Virus record (IMG/VR): IMGVR_UViG_3300027573_000067
Coordinates: 1-41,283 of that record
DNA length: 41,283 bases
Source of the DNA: a virus
Strand: one strand, 5' to 3'
Shown here: positions 20,683 to 29,921 of the stretch, piece by piece
How positions within the stretch are numbered: the stretch's first letter is position 1
Layout: every line of letters starts with the position of its first letter
Notes under the pieces: generated by a model
Seen by the model: only the letters and a program-made list of their open reading frames with translations
Told to the model about the DNA's origin: nothing
The model's database searches: none
Made by a program: the position numbers and the translations under genes

Positions 20683-21989
20683 TACGGGGCTCCAGCGGTT
20701 TGCTCAAGCCGGGCCGGGAGACCACCGAGGCGGGTGATCTCGATCTGGACCCGGCGGAGCTCCTGCTCGATCTCCGTGCGGATGGCGCCGCCGAGCGCCA
20801 AGTCCTGGCGGGCGCGTGAGAGGAGGGTGGCCTCCTCGGCCTTGAGGGCCGCGAGCCGCTCCTCCTGGGGGTTGATCGTCTTCACCTGGGATCGCCCCTT
20901 CTCCTTTTTCGGCTTGGCTTGAGGGCCGAAAGCCGGCTCCCGCCCGCGCGCCGCTCCGCCGGCCAGTCGATGGAGGAGCGGGGCGGCCGGCGCCGCTATC
21001 CCGAGCGCTCCCTGGACGGCTCCCACGGCACCCCCGCCGGCCCGGACGGTGGCGGCTCCGATGTTCGGGAGCCCGCCCCGGACGATCGGGATGGGTGGCG
21101 GTGGGGGCGGATTCGCGGCAGCCCGGATCTCCTTCTCGGCAATCGCCGCCTCGAAGCGCGCGAGCTCTTCGGGCGTGAAGGTCGCTCCGAGCTTCACGAG
21201 CTCGGCCTTGCCCTCCTCGAGCGCCGCTCGCGCCTTGAGCGGGTCGTCGTACAGGTCGAGCGCGTCCTGGACCCCGAGCCGGATCGTCTCGACGCCGGCC
21301 AAGTTCGTGCCCTCGGAGCCCCGAATCCGGGCGGAGAGCTCGGGCGGCACGAGCGCGAGCATCTGATCGACGACGGGCTTGGCGATCGCTGTGGCCGCCG
21401 CCATGCGCGCCTGGAGGTCGTTTCCACCCTCTGGGCGATACTGGTCGAGAACCCGGGCGCCTTCACCACCCGAAGCGATCGCGGCGTCGATCTGGTCGTA
21501 GGCGTCGGCGTAGGCTTTCTGGATGTCGCCCGCGAGCCGGAGCTGATCGGCAACCGTGAGCGTCTTCTCGATCGAGGCGACCGCCTGGGCCTGGCGGATG
21601 TTCTCGTCGGTGCGGATCTTCTCCGCGGTCTCGGTCTCCGCCTTCTGGGCAAGGAAGGCGGGCGCACCCTGGATCGACTTGGCGATGTCTGCGGGCCCCG
21701 CCGGGGTCGGGCCCTGCTCACCGGGGCCTAGCGGGGCGGCGGCTCCGGGCGTGATCCCGTAGCGTTCGAGGAAGCCGCGCGCGTGGATGCGCTCCTCCTT
21801 CTCCTTCTCCGCCTGGCGCTCCTCGGCGGTGATGTCCTGCTGGCGACCGAAGAGACGGTTCTCGGCGTCGATCTTCCGCTGTTCCTCGGCCTCGGCCTCC
21901 TTCTCTCGGAGGCGCTTCTGGAAGAGGAGCCCCGTCACATTCTGCGCGCCCCTGGCGAAACCGGCGGCGAAAGCGAGCTTCCCGGCCAT
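20682..21989 (-). CDS. Internal virion protein, 435 aa
   Basis: The N terminus (AGKLAFAAGFARGAQNVTG) leads into a highly charged coiled coil (FQKRLREKEAEAEEQRKIDAENRLFGRQQDI). Two helical regions, a proline-rich hinge (PPPPPPIPIVRGG), a glycine/alanine segment and a final coiled coil follow. This order resembles the internal core proteins of podoviruses such as T7 gp14/gp15, though no residue-level match is claimed. It overlaps the start of the 1569-residue gene by one base. Confidence 0.55.
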   Translation of the reverse strand: MAGKLAFAAGFARGAQNVTGLLFQKRLREKEAEAEEQRKIDAENRLFGRQQDITAEERQAEKEKEERIHARGFLERYGITPGAAAPLGPGEQGPTPAGPADIAKSIQGAPAFLAQKAETETAEKIRTDENIRQAQAVASIEKTLTVADQLRLAGDIQKAYADAYDQIDAAIASGGEGARVLDQYRPEGGNDLQARMAAATAIAKPVVDQMLALVPPELSARIRGSEGTNLAGVETIRLGVQDALDLYDDPLKARAALEEGKAELVKLGATFTPEELARFEAAIAEKEIRAAANPPPPPPIPIVRGGLPNIGAATVRAGGGAVGAVQGALGIAAPAAPLLHRLAGGAARGREPAFGPQAKPKKEKGRSQVKTINPQEERLAALKAEEATLLSRARQDLALGGAIRTEIEQELRRVQIEITRLGGLPARLEQTAGAP

Positions 21990-21993
21990 CGTA

Positions 21994-22686
21994 TTACCTC
22001 GCCCCGAAGATGCCGCCGGGGTTCGTTGAATAGAGAGCGATCGAGGCGATGGTCGAGACGGCTTCTCCGATCGCTCCGAAGAAGGCGTTGCCCGATTCGA
22101 GCTCGGCCAGCTCGCGCGCGTACTGAGCCTGGATCCCGATGAGTCTCACCTGGCGCAGATAGGCGAGATTCGCTTCGCCGCTCTGATAGAGCCGCTCGAT
22201 CGCCGACTGCTCGGCCTTGAAGGTCTCGCCCATTTCCTCGATCCGCACCCGGCTCTCGAGGTCCGCCTCGGCGAAGGCCGTCGTCTCCCGCTCTGCTCGC
22301 CGCACGCGCTCCCCGAGACCCGACTCGGAGAGCTGGATCGCCGAGAGCCCCGACTCCGCCTGTCCGAGTCGGATCCGCTCCTGCTCCCGGATGTTCCGCC
22401 GCCCGAGCGTGAGGATACCCTCGGCGCGATCGCGGAGCGCCGAGCTCCCGACGCGGATCCGCGAGAGCTCTTCCTCGAGAAACTGGCGCTGCAACTGCTG
22501 CGCGTTGTTCTCGGCGATCCGTCCCTGACGACGAAGAGAATCGTCCGGCGTCTGGACGACGACCCCTTCGCCGAAGAGCTCCTCCTCGTGCTGGGCTGCC
22601 GGCGTGACGAGCCCGCCTTCGTCCTCGTGTCCGGGAGGGCAAGGAATCCGGCGCCCACCGGCTCCGTAACACTTCTCAGGCATCAC
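21994..22686 (-). CDS. Internal virion protein, 230 aa
   Basis: Long charged helices (residues 45-195, QLQRQFLEEELSRIRVGSSALRDRAEG and on) end in an alanine/glycine-rich hydrophobic segment (GAIGEAVSTIASIALYSTNPGG). The layout resembles T7 gp14-type core proteins, which form the outer-membrane part of the ejection channel. The N terminus has a small CPPGH motif. It overlaps the previous gene by four bases. Confidence 0.5.
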   Translation of the reverse strand: MMPEKCYGAGGRRIPCPPGHEDEGGLVTPAAQHEEELFGEGVVVQTPDDSLRRQGRIAENNAQQLQRQFLEEELSRIRVGSSALRDRAEGILTLGRRNIREQERIRLGQAESGLSAIQLSESGLGERVRRAERETTAFAEADLESRVRIEEMGETFKAEQSAIERLYQSGEANLAYLRQVRLIGIQAQYARELAELESGNAFFGAIGEAVSTIASIALYSTNPGGIFGAR

Positions 22687-23075
22687 CCACCTCCGATCTC
22701 GACCGTCACCTTATCACCCGTCGTGGAGGCCCGGAAGTAGACCCGGGAATCGGTCCACGCGGTCGCCCCCCGGAAAACCTGCACGTTCACTCCTGGCGGG
22801 CCGTTCACGAGCACGAAGCGCCGCGGCACCCGCCCGAGAAGATGCGGCACGGGCACGTCCGTCGCGCCGTTGGTCGTGAAGACGACATACTCTGCATCGA
22901 GGGCACCCACCCGGCGATCCGGGTTGTCCTTCGCGAGACCGTGGGGAACGTACCCGAGTCCCATGACCCCGCCGCGCGCCAGGTTCTCATCCGAGAGGCT
23001 CTGGGCGCCCGCCGGTCCGGCCGGGTCGGTTGCCGGGTCTCCCGGGAGAGCGATCTTGGTTTCAGTCCTCGCCAC
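22683..23075 (-). CDS. Tail/fibre-associated protein, 130 aa
   Basis: A proline/glycine-rich start is followed by a beta-rich domain (YVVFTTNGATDVPVPHLLGRVPRRFVLVNGPPGVNVQVFRGATAWTDSRVYFRAS) of the kind found in small tail-fibre tips and collar proteins. It lies between a fibre-like gene and the internal proteins. Role inferred from location. Confidence 0.5.
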   Translation of the reverse strand: MARTETKIALPGDPATDPAGPAGAQSLSDENLARGGVMGLGYVPHGLAKDNPDRRVGALDAEYVVFTTNGATDVPVPHLLGRVPRRFVLVNGPPGVNVQVFRGATAWTDSRVYFRASTTGDKVTVEIGGG

Positions 23076-23867
23076 TTACACTCCGATGTAGGGAGAGCAG
23101 TTGATCTCCGCGTACACATTGAGCTCGGCATTGCCGTTGAGGGAGCTGTTCGACTTGCACTTCAAGGCCCCGTTGGTGTCGAGCGCGTACCACTGGAGGG
23201 CAGTGTTGGCCGTGACCACCCAGCCGGTGAAGAGCACGGGTTGCGGCGTTCCCGCATCGACTCGCCCGGCTTCCGAGTAGAACAGTCCGGTGTTGATGCC
23301 ACCGAACGCTGCGATCGTTGCGTTCCATGCGGCCGCCGCGGCCGCGTTGTCGCTGGCGCCGTTCGGGAGCACCAATCCCGAGGCCCCAGAATGGCCGAAC
23401 ACCCAGAGCGTGATGCGGATGATCCGGCGCCGCCAGTCGATCGAGTCGTCGATCACGATGGCGGTGTCCGCCGCCGTCAGCTTGAAGTAAGCCCAGACCG
23501 TCTTCCCGCCCTGCTGCTGCCGGCCGGCCACGACGTTCGTGATGGCCGCCTGGTCCGATTCGGAGAAGAGCTCGTTCCGCGGGGCGCCGATCCCGGTGGG
23601 CGGGAGGCCCGAGTCGTTCTTCAGGTGCTCGGCCTGAATCGCCTGGTCCGCCACCTTTTCCTGGCTCACCGAGTCGGCGCCGAGCACCGTGTTGGTTGCG
23701 CTCCCGGGCACGGCCTTCGACGAGAGCGTCATCCCGGCGTTCTTGTAGTTGGAATCGTCCAGGTTCGCGTTGACCTGGGCGGTGATCGCCTGGTCGTTCG
23801 CGAGCACCTCCGATCCCCGCGCCTTGGTGTTGGCGCTGAGCGGATGCGGCAGCGTGACGTTTCCCAT
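23076..23867 (-). CDS. Tail fibre-like protein, 263 aa
   Basis: The N terminus carries repeated helical/stalk pieces (AITAQVNANLDDSNYKNAG, VPGSATNTVLGADSVSQEKVADQAIQAEHLKND) usual in the shaft of phage fibres. A beta-rich C-terminal head follows (IRITLWVFGHSG... LNVYAEINCSPYIGV). Probably a receptor-binding or adhesin tip, which is inference. Confidence 0.55.
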   Translation of the reverse strand: MGNVTLPHPLSANTKARGSEVLANDQAITAQVNANLDDSNYKNAGMTLSSKAVPGSATNTVLGADSVSQEKVADQAIQAEHLKNDSGLPPTGIGAPRNELFSESDQAAITNVVAGRQQQGGKTVWAYFKLTAADTAIVIDDSIDWRRRIIRITLWVFGHSGASGLVLPNGASDNAAAAAAWNATIAAFGGINTGLFYSEAGRVDAGTPQPVLFTGWVVTANTALQWYALDTNGALKCKSNSSLNGNAELNVYAEINCSPYIGV

Positions 23868-23870
23868 GTG

Positions 23871-25877
23871 CTAACTCCCGCCCGCCGTCTTCCGCGGGCC
23901 ACTGTACTGACCGCCGAGCGTTAGACGCTCGATGTCGAAGGGGTTTTCTGCCTCGAACTGCTCCACCTCGACCGCGAGCCGCTCGGACTTCGCCGCCTGT
24001 GGGAGCGAGATAGGCTTCGTGAAGAGCCCGCCGGATGCCCAATCGAACTCGTCCCAGCGCACCTCGTCCCAATTCGCGCCGGCGGGCGTGAACTGGAAGG
24101 TCGAGACCAAAAGAGATGCCCGATCCCGGTCGAGATGAATCGTGACCTGCACTGTGGCGTCGGTCGTAGCACCCTCGAGCTCCAAAAACTGGTGTGAGCA
24201 CCAATCGCCTTCGTCTCGCCCGAACGAGAAGTCCTTGGTGCGGAAGACTCGCCGGATCGACTGGACGCCGGCGAGCGCTGCCGAGTAGTCGGTGTTCCCG
24301 GAGTCGGCCCGGAGGAGGAGCGACTTATTCTCCGCCGGCGTCAGGAGGAGCTCGTTGTCGTCCGCCTCGCCGTCCATGAAGGTGTAGCTCTGGGCCGTGT
24401 AGCCGTCGTCCGGGATGAAGGCGTTGGCCTGCACGTCGTAGATGAGTGTCAGCTCTGGGAGCCCCGTGCCGCCGCGCTTCGGGTAGGTAACGCGGTACTG
24501 GTTCGTGGTGATCGCCCCGACCGCCAAGGTCGCGATCGCCGGATCGAGCGTGCGGCGAAGGAAGCGCCGGGTGCGGTACTCGGTGATCGGTCGGAGCTGG
24601 TTGTTCGCGAGCGCCCAGATGTCTCGCTTGTTGGCGAAGTAAATAATGCCGTTCAGCTCTTGAATGACCCGCTGGCTCATGGCGCCCGGACCGTGGGCGA
24701 GCCGGATCATCCGGTAGTCCGGGATCAGGACCCGCGCGCCGCGCTCCTGGCCGGTGCCGAGAACCGCGAAGATGTTGTTCATGGTGAAGATGTAGAGGAC
24801 GCCCTGAAAGCTCTTCATGCCCGTGATCGGTTCGCCGCCGGGGTTCGGGCACCGGAGTCGGAACTCCGCCGGGAATTGGTCGGGGCGGTTCGAGTCCGAG
24901 AACTGGACATCGACGTAGAAGCGCTGGGGGCTCGCGAGATTCTCGGTCACGCGCGCGAGGAAGACCCGCTCCTGGTGCTCCTCGATCGTCGCCGACGCGA
25001 AGGGCTGGAGCCGGGTCGTGTCCACGCGACTTCCGAGACCGCCTTCCAGGAGCGCATCGTTGAAGACGCCCGGGGGCAGTGGGATTGCGTTGACCAAGAA
25101 GTATGGACCGTGAAAACCCGCGGCGTCGGGGGGCTGATTCACGAACGAGCGGTAGAGGTTCCACCCGGTCTGGTCGGCGCGCTCGAGCGCGGGGAGCGTG
25201 TGGTTGATCGAACCCGGGGCGCCGAGCACGAAAGAGAACTCCGCCGACACGGGGCTCTCTCCGAGGCCGTCCCGATAGACCCGCGTGAGAACGTAATAGT
25301 AGGTCCCGGCAGGCACGGTGCCAGCGCCGCCCGAGGGGCCCGTCGTCACGGCGGTCGGAGGCTCGCCGACGTAGTAGACGAAAGCCCCGTCGGTCCGCCG
25401 CGGCAGCGAGAGCGGGGAGGCCATGTAGACCCAATCCTTCAGCGTGATCGCCTGCCAGAGCACGTTCACGTCGGTCTGATTCAGCGTGTTGGCGAAAGCG
25501 GGATCGGTCGCTGCTCCGCCCTGCGGCGGGATGTTGACCGGGTTCACGAAGTCGGAGGTCGTGACGTAGAAGCATCGGGTGTTGGCGCACATGACGATCT
25601 TGTGCGCCTGGTCCTGGCGGTAGTAGCGGTGGAGGAGCTTGATCGGGAAGTTGATAACTCCGGCGCCCGCGACATCGTAGCCGGCGGCGTTGTTCAAGAG
25701 GGCAGTACCGAGACGGCCGCGGATCGGGCCCAAGGGATCGACGCGCACGTTCTTCGTGAGGATCTGGTCGTTCTCGTCGAGGAGCGCGAGCTCCGACTCC
25801 TTGATTGAAAAGGTCGAGGCGTCGGAGTTGGCCCCGTCGGAGAAGTCGGTGAAGGATTTGAGGAAGTCGAGTTTCAC
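23871..25877 (-). CDS. Tail nozzle / tail tubular protein B-like, 668 aa
   Basis: A long all-beta protein. The start (MKLDFLKSFTDFSDGANSDASTFSIKESELALLDENDQILTKNVRVDPLG) and a series of propeller-like blades (VLYIFTMNNIFAVLGTG, IIYFANKRDIWALANNQLRPITE) match the tail nozzle class of podoviruses. The middle (GTYYYVLTRVYRDGLGESPVSAE) resembles a fibronectin-type domain. It immediately follows the putative adaptor gene, as gp12 follows gp11 in T7. Confidence 0.62.
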   Translation of the reverse strand: MKLDFLKSFTDFSDGANSDASTFSIKESELALLDENDQILTKNVRVDPLGPIRGRLGTALLNNAAGYDVAGAGVINFPIKLLHRYYRQDQAHKIVMCANTRCFYVTTSDFVNPVNIPPQGGAATDPAFANTLNQTDVNVLWQAITLKDWVYMASPLSLPRRTDGAFVYYVGEPPTAVTTGPSGGAGTVPAGTYYYVLTRVYRDGLGESPVSAEFSFVLGAPGSINHTLPALERADQTGWNLYRSFVNQPPDAAGFHGPYFLVNAIPLPPGVFNDALLEGGLGSRVDTTRLQPFASATIEEHQERVFLARVTENLASPQRFYVDVQFSDSNRPDQFPAEFRLRCPNPGGEPITGMKSFQGVLYIFTMNNIFAVLGTGQERGARVLIPDYRMIRLAHGPGAMSQRVIQELNGIIYFANKRDIWALANNQLRPITEYRTRRFLRRTLDPAIATLAVGAITTNQYRVTYPKRGGTGLPELTLIYDVQANAFIPDDGYTAQSYTFMDGEADDNELLLTPAENKSLLLRADSGNTDYSAALAGVQSIRRVFRTKDFSFGRDEGDWCSHQFLELEGATTDATVQVTIHLDRDRASLLVSTFQFTPAGANWDEVRWDEFDWASGGLFTKPISLPQAAKSERLAVEVEQFEAENPFDIERLTLGGQYSGPRKTAGGS

Positions 25878-26557
25878 CAGGTCCTCGGGTAGCGGTTCCG
25901 ATCCCAGACCCGCGCATCGTTCATCTCGACCGGCCGGTCAATCTGATGGCTCATGTTCCGCCGGCTCTCGGCCTCGGCCACGAGGTCTTGGTACTCGTCC
26001 ATGCACGCCTTCGCATCGGGGAGTTGACGTTGCTTTCGGTGGCCTCGAGCCGTCGCCCAGAGGATGGCCGCGTAAGCCCATTCGCTCGAGAGCGGGAAGG
26101 TCGAGCCCGCGATCATGGCGTCCGGCTTCGCGACGTAGAAGAGGTGGATTGCGTCCACGATCAGCGTCGATGGCACCTTCCAGAGATGGAGGCAGAGGGG
26201 CGAGTTCTGGGCGCCGCGGATGTAGTAGTGCTCGGGCTGTGCCGCCTGCTGATCGAGGCTCGAATGATCTCCGACCGTCAAGAGCTGGTGGATGTCGAGG
26301 GGCACGAGCTCGAGGTTCTGGTAGAAGAGCTTTTCGACGAGCATGAAGTCGGATGGCAGGCCGTACTTCTTCTGGCCGACGGCCGAGTCCGTCTTCACGT
26401 CAGAGGTGAGGATCCGGGTCCGAGTCACGATGTCGAGGAGGGCGAAGTTGAGCCAGCGCGTGATTTCCTCGTCCGAGATGAATCCCTCGGAGGGCTCGTG
26501 GAGTCCGGCCCGGGTTTCGGCGATCATTTCTTCGGTCGTGAGCGCGAGCGGTGGCAT
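25874..26557 (-). CDS. Head-tail adaptor protein
   Basis: A 227-residue protein. Helices at the N terminus (TTEEMIAETRAGLHEPSEGFISDEEITRWLNFALLDIV) and C terminus (EWAYAAILWATARGHRKQRQLPDAKACMDEYQDLVAEAE) flank a beta-rich insertion (YGLPSDFMLVEKLFY). This is the layout of podovirus adaptor proteins (T7 gp11/P22 gp4 type), which bind the portal ring. The four-base overlap with the nozzle gene supports the call. Confidence 0.6.
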   Translation of the reverse strand: MPPLALTTEEMIAETRAGLHEPSEGFISDEEITRWLNFALLDIVTRTRILTSDVKTDSAVGQKKYGLPSDFMLVEKLFYQNLELVPLDIHQLLTVGDHSSLDQQAAQPEHYYIRGAQNSPLCLHLWKVPSTLIVDAIHLFYVAKPDAMIAGSTFPLSSEWAYAAILWATARGHRKQRQLPDAKACMDEYQDLVAEAESRRNMSHQIDRPVEMNDARVWDRNRYPRTW

Positions 26558-27010
26558 CTAGCTTCCCTTCTTCCAGGTGGTCGCCGGCGCCGACGCCTCA
26601 CCCCATGTCGTCGCCGGCGGCGCACTCCCGGTCCATGTCGTATCGGGCACTGCGTCCTCGTCCCATGTCGTCGCGGGCGCCGCGCCTTCGGCCCACGTCG
26701 GATCCGCGGGGCTCGCGTTCGTGCTCCAGGAGGTAGACGGCGCCGACTCCTCTGACCAAACGGGGGAAGCTCCTCCCGTCGAGTTCCAGGTGGAAACCGG
26801 CGCCGAATCTTCGGTCCAGGCCGTCTCCGGGGCCACTCCTTCCGTCCAGGGCGCATCGGGGCCGGTCGCCTCGTCCCAGCCGCCGGGGGCCGCCTGGCAG
26901 ACCGACTCCTCCCACGGCGAGAACACGGAAGCCCTGCCGCCGTATCCCTGGGTTGCGATCAAGCGCTTCCCCATCCCGTAGACCACGATGAAGCCGGTCG
27001 TGACGCTCAT
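26558..27010 (-). CDS. Tryptophan-repeat protein, 150 aa
   Basis: After a normal-looking start (MSVTTGFIVVYGMGKRLIATQGYGG), residues 40-148 consist of about ten imperfect repeats of 10-11 residues. The approximate form is TW-x-E-x-A-P-x-T-T: TAWTEDSAPVS, TSWSTNASPAD, TTWGEASAPAT and others. I recognise no known repeat family. The acidic W/AP repeats could be a stalk, a binding array for virion partners or a surface decoration. The start lies within the stop of the preceding fibre gene (ATGA), and the next gene is the adaptor. Confidence 0.6.
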   Translation of the reverse strand: MSVTTGFIVVYGMGKRLIATQGYGGRASVFSPWEESVCQAAPGGWDEATGPDAPWTEGVAPETAWTEDSAPVSTWNSTGGASPVWSEESAPSTSWSTNASPADPTWAEGAAPATTWDEDAVPDTTWTGSAPPATTWGEASAPATTWKKGS

Positions 27011-28695
27011 ACCGGCTCCCGCTCGAAGAGATCGGAGAAGGTCGGGTTCGAGTTCGCATCCTTCAGATTCCAAACGAAGAGCGGGGTCGTGCCGTCGTCG
27101 TCGAAGATCGTATAGGTGTTCGTGTTCTCGTCGATGAGGAGCCGGTTGCGAGCAATCTTGAACGTGTCGCGCACGATCAGCCCGGCCGACCCCACGTTGC
27201 CGTGGACCGAGAGGAGCTCGTCCCAGACGGCCAGCGCGATTGTCACGGGCGTGAGGGTGCCGGCGAGCTGGTCCTCGATGTTCTGGGAAAGGGGCTCGCC
27301 CGTGACCACGAGCGCCTCGATCGCATTGCCCGAGCCCTGAGCTTGGAACACGGCGCCATCGCCATCCGCGGCACCACCAACCGAGCGAAGCCCCGCACTG
27401 GCCCCGACGCCCTGGAGCTCGAGCCCGGGGGCATTGCCCGCCTGTGCGGCAAAGCGAGCTCCAGCGCCGTTCACCGCGCCGCCGCGGCCGTGGTAGCCGT
27501 GTCCGCCCGAGCCGCCGGTCGCGCGCGCACCGTCGCCACCCGAAGCGCCGCCAACGAAGTCAACGCCCGGCTCGGTCCCCTGGCCGGTGAAGATGGCGCC
27601 CGGCGCGTTCCCGCTTCCGTTCCCGCCAAGGACAACGAGCCCGGCCTTGCCGTCTCCACCGAAGATCGTCATGCCGGGCGCATCCGTCAGGCCCGTGTTG
27701 CCCTGGATGTGGACGGCGCCCTGGGTGGCGCCACCGCCCGAGATGTCGATTGCCGGCACGGAGGAGGTCGCGGTCAGGCCCAGCACCCGCCCGGTTGTCT
27801 CGCCGATCGTCAGTTGACCGCCCGATCCGTTCCCGCCGTTGAAGAGCGCCGCGTTATTGCTCGCCGCCCCCTTGACTTCGAGCGCGTAGTCGGCTGAGCC
27901 CTCGCCATCCAAGAGGAGCGCGCGCGCGCCGGCGTTGATCCCGCTCTTCAAGAAGGCCCCGTGTCCGTCACCATTGCCGGCGATGTTCATGCCGTGTCCA
28001 TTGCTCCCCGTCGATTGCGCGACGACGGCATCGCCCGCCGAGTTCACGACATTGAGCTGCTTTAGGAAGAGGGTCGCGTTGTTGCCGGCCGTCAGTTGAC
28101 CGTCGATCGAAACGAGGTCCACCGACTGCCGCCCGCTGGCGGCGATAATGACGTAGGTGTTGGTGCCCACGGCCTGGGTGGTCACGGGCGTGAAGGTGAT
28201 GGTGTCGGTGCCAGCGTTGAAGGCCGTGATGCGCCGCGCCTGGCCCTTGATCGTCCCCGACGTGAAAAGGATCACCTGGTCTTTCCAGTAGTCGGTATCG
28301 GCCTCCGTGCGCTCCGTGTCCACCACGGTCGTCGTCGATCCCGAGTCCGCGGTCCCGCGCGCGAGGATCGGGCCGTCGAAGCCAATGCGGAAGGGGGCGA
28401 TTGCCGCCGGGGTCTCGCCGTCGATCGTGCCGGTAACGCGCACGACGTACTCGGTCTCGTCGAGATAGTTTCCCCCCGACATGGTGATGGTCGCGGTGTT
28501 GTAGTAGAGGCCAAGGGCGTTCGTGCCGTCGATCGCGGTCATGGTGCCGCTGTCCACGGCCGTGCCGTCGTTCTCCTTGTAGATGCGCCAGGCGACGGAC
28601 GTGGCGGCCGCGGCCGATCCCGTCGTGTTGACGAATTGGGCATAGACCCGGAGGGTGTCTCCGAGTCGCCGCAGGTGGATCGAGACGGCACTCAT
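27007..28695 (-). CDS. Glycine-rich tail fibre / spike protein, 562 aa
   Basis: Residues 1-100 form a beta domain (VSIHLRRLGDTLRVYAQFVNTTGSA). Residues 105-190 carry the GTADSGSTTTVVDTERTEADTDYWKDQVILFTSGTIKGQ module seen in many phage tail proteins. Residues about 220-455 are glycine/alanine-rich short repeats (GGNGSGGQ, GGDGKAGLVVLGGNGSGNAPG). They could form a stacked polyglycine-type fibre. The last 80 residues are ordinary (WDELLSVHGNVGSAGLIVRDTFKIARN). It overlaps both neighbours by four bases. Confidence 0.6.
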   Translation of the reverse strand: MSAVSIHLRRLGDTLRVYAQFVNTTGSAAAATSVAWRIYKENDGTAVDSGTMTAIDGTNALGLYYNTATITMSGGNYLDETEYVVRVTGTIDGETPAAIAPFRIGFDGPILARGTADSGSTTTVVDTERTEADTDYWKDQVILFTSGTIKGQARRITAFNAGTDTITFTPVTTQAVGTNTYVIIAASGRQSVDLVSIDGQLTAGNNATLFLKQLNVVNSAGDAVVAQSTGSNGHGMNIAGNGDGHGAFLKSGINAGARALLLDGEGSADYALEVKGAASNNAALFNGGNGSGGQLTIGETTGRVLGLTATSSVPAIDISGGGATQGAVHIQGNTGLTDAPGMTIFGGDGKAGLVVLGGNGSGNAPGAIFTGQGTEPGVDFVGGASGGDGARATGGSGGHGYHGRGGAVNGAGARFAAQAGNAPGLELQGVGASAGLRSVGGAADGDGAVFQAQGSGNAIEALVVTGEPLSQNIEDQLAGTLTPVTIALAVWDELLSVHGNVGSAGLIVRDTFKIARNRLLIDENTNTYTIFDDDGTTPLFVWNLKDANSNPTFSDLFEREPV

Positions 28696-29921
28696 GCGCC
28701 CACCGTCGCCGTGTTCAAGAGGCCGTGCTTACCGCCAAGGATGGACGGGTTCACCTGCGCGGAAAAGAGCGCGGGCGAGACGCCGGTGTTGTAGTCCACC
28801 TGGGCGACCTGTTCCGTGACGCGCACGAAGGCGTTCACGTTGGCGCCGATGCGCCCGCCCACCTCGAGCGCGTCAATGTCGGCCGTGGCCCAATCGGCGG
28901 TTGTTCCGGGAGGGCTCTTGTGGACCACGGACTGGCGTGCAATGTAGGCGACGGTGAAGTTCTGCCCCGTGGTGTCCACGTCCGTGCCGGCAGTCGAGCG
29001 CACGCGCGTCTCGAAGCTCGGGGACGTGGACTCGTTCCGCGCGCGCGTCTGCACCTTGACGGCGGCGATGGTCCCGGAGATGCCAGCGGCCGCCGCCGTC
29101 TGGAAGCCCGAGCGGAAAGCGTCGTGCGAGATGTTCCCGCGGATATAGGTGGTGTCGCCATCCGGGGGAGCGGTTTCGTCGATCGACTGGTACATATTGA
29201 CGTTGCTCGCGGCTTCATTGAGGAAGCTGCCGTCGAGCACGTCGGAGTCCTGCGCCAGCCGGGCGATCTGGCCCGGACCCGGCCAGTCCACCGCGGTCGC
29301 GCTGTTGGAGGTCTCGACAATGAAGTCGTCGATGTTGAGGATGTAGCCGCCGGCAACGGCTGCCCGGCTCCCGAACATGCACGAATCAAGATCAGGGAAG
29401 GCGCCCGCGGCGGTGAGGAGCTCGGTGCCGTTCAACCGCACCTGGACCTGCGTTTGTCCCGAGAACACTTCGATGAGCGTTCCGCTCGTGGAGATTGACG
29501 TGGTGGAGGGGCCGGCCAGCACGCCGGCGCCGCTCACGAGCTGCACCTTATCGGTGGCAGTGATCTCGAGCCAGTAGCGGTCGGTCACGGCGCCCGGAGC
29601 GCCATCGCAGAGCGTGTAGAACACTCCGACCTGGGCGCCGGCCATGAAGTTGAAGACCTTGTAGGCGTAGAACCTGGGAACGCAGTAGTCGAAGTCCGAG
29701 GTGCCGTTGATCGAACCATCAACGTTGAACCGAAACGGAGCCTCGCAGAAGCTCGCGGACCCGAGGGGTGCGATCTGAAGCGCGCGTAATCCCGCGTGTA
29801 CCGGCGACGTTGAGATTGTGGCCGTGCCACCCGAAGCGAGCTCGTCGTTCTTCGTTCCCGCGAGGTCGTTCCACTCGAAGCCATCGAGGTTCGTCGGGTT
29901 GTGGCCCGCAGCGAAGCTCAT
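28692..29921 (-). CDS. Structural protein with lectin-like jelly-roll domain, 409 aa
   Basis: The start at MSFAAGHNPTNLDG overlaps the previous stop (ATGA); the longer frame runs into the neighbouring gene and is not used. Residues 20-210 look like a concanavalin/LamG-type jelly roll (GLRALQIAPLGSASFCEAPFRF, YWLEITATDKVQLVSG, GGYILNIDDFIVE). The C-terminal 190 residues are another beta region. A carbohydrate-binding role on the virion surface is plausible. Confidence 0.55.
   Translation of the reverse strand: MSFAAGHNPTNLDGFEWNDLAGTKNDELASGGTATISTSPVHAGLRALQIAPLGSASFCEAPFRFNVDGSINGTSDFDYCVPRFYAYKVFNFMAGAQVGVFYTLCDGAPGAVTDRYWLEITATDKVQLVSGAGVLAGPSTTSISTSGTLIEVFSGQTQVQVRLNGTELLTAAGAFPDLDSCMFGSRAAVAGGYILNIDDFIVETSNSATAVDWPGPGQIARLAQDSDVLDGSFLNEAASNVNMYQSIDETAPPDGDTTYIRGNISHDAFRSGFQTAAAAGISGTIAAVKVQTRARNESTSPSFETRVRSTAGTDVDTTGQNFTVAYIARQSVVHKSPPGTTADWATADIDALEVGGRIGANVNAFVRVTEQVAQVDYNTGVSPALFSAQVNPSILGGKHGLLNTATVGA

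Noticed and set aside
22842-25808. Plus-strand frames of 360 and 382 residues opposite tail genes
   Set aside because: Antisense shadows; low-complexity arginine-rich translation and no start signals.
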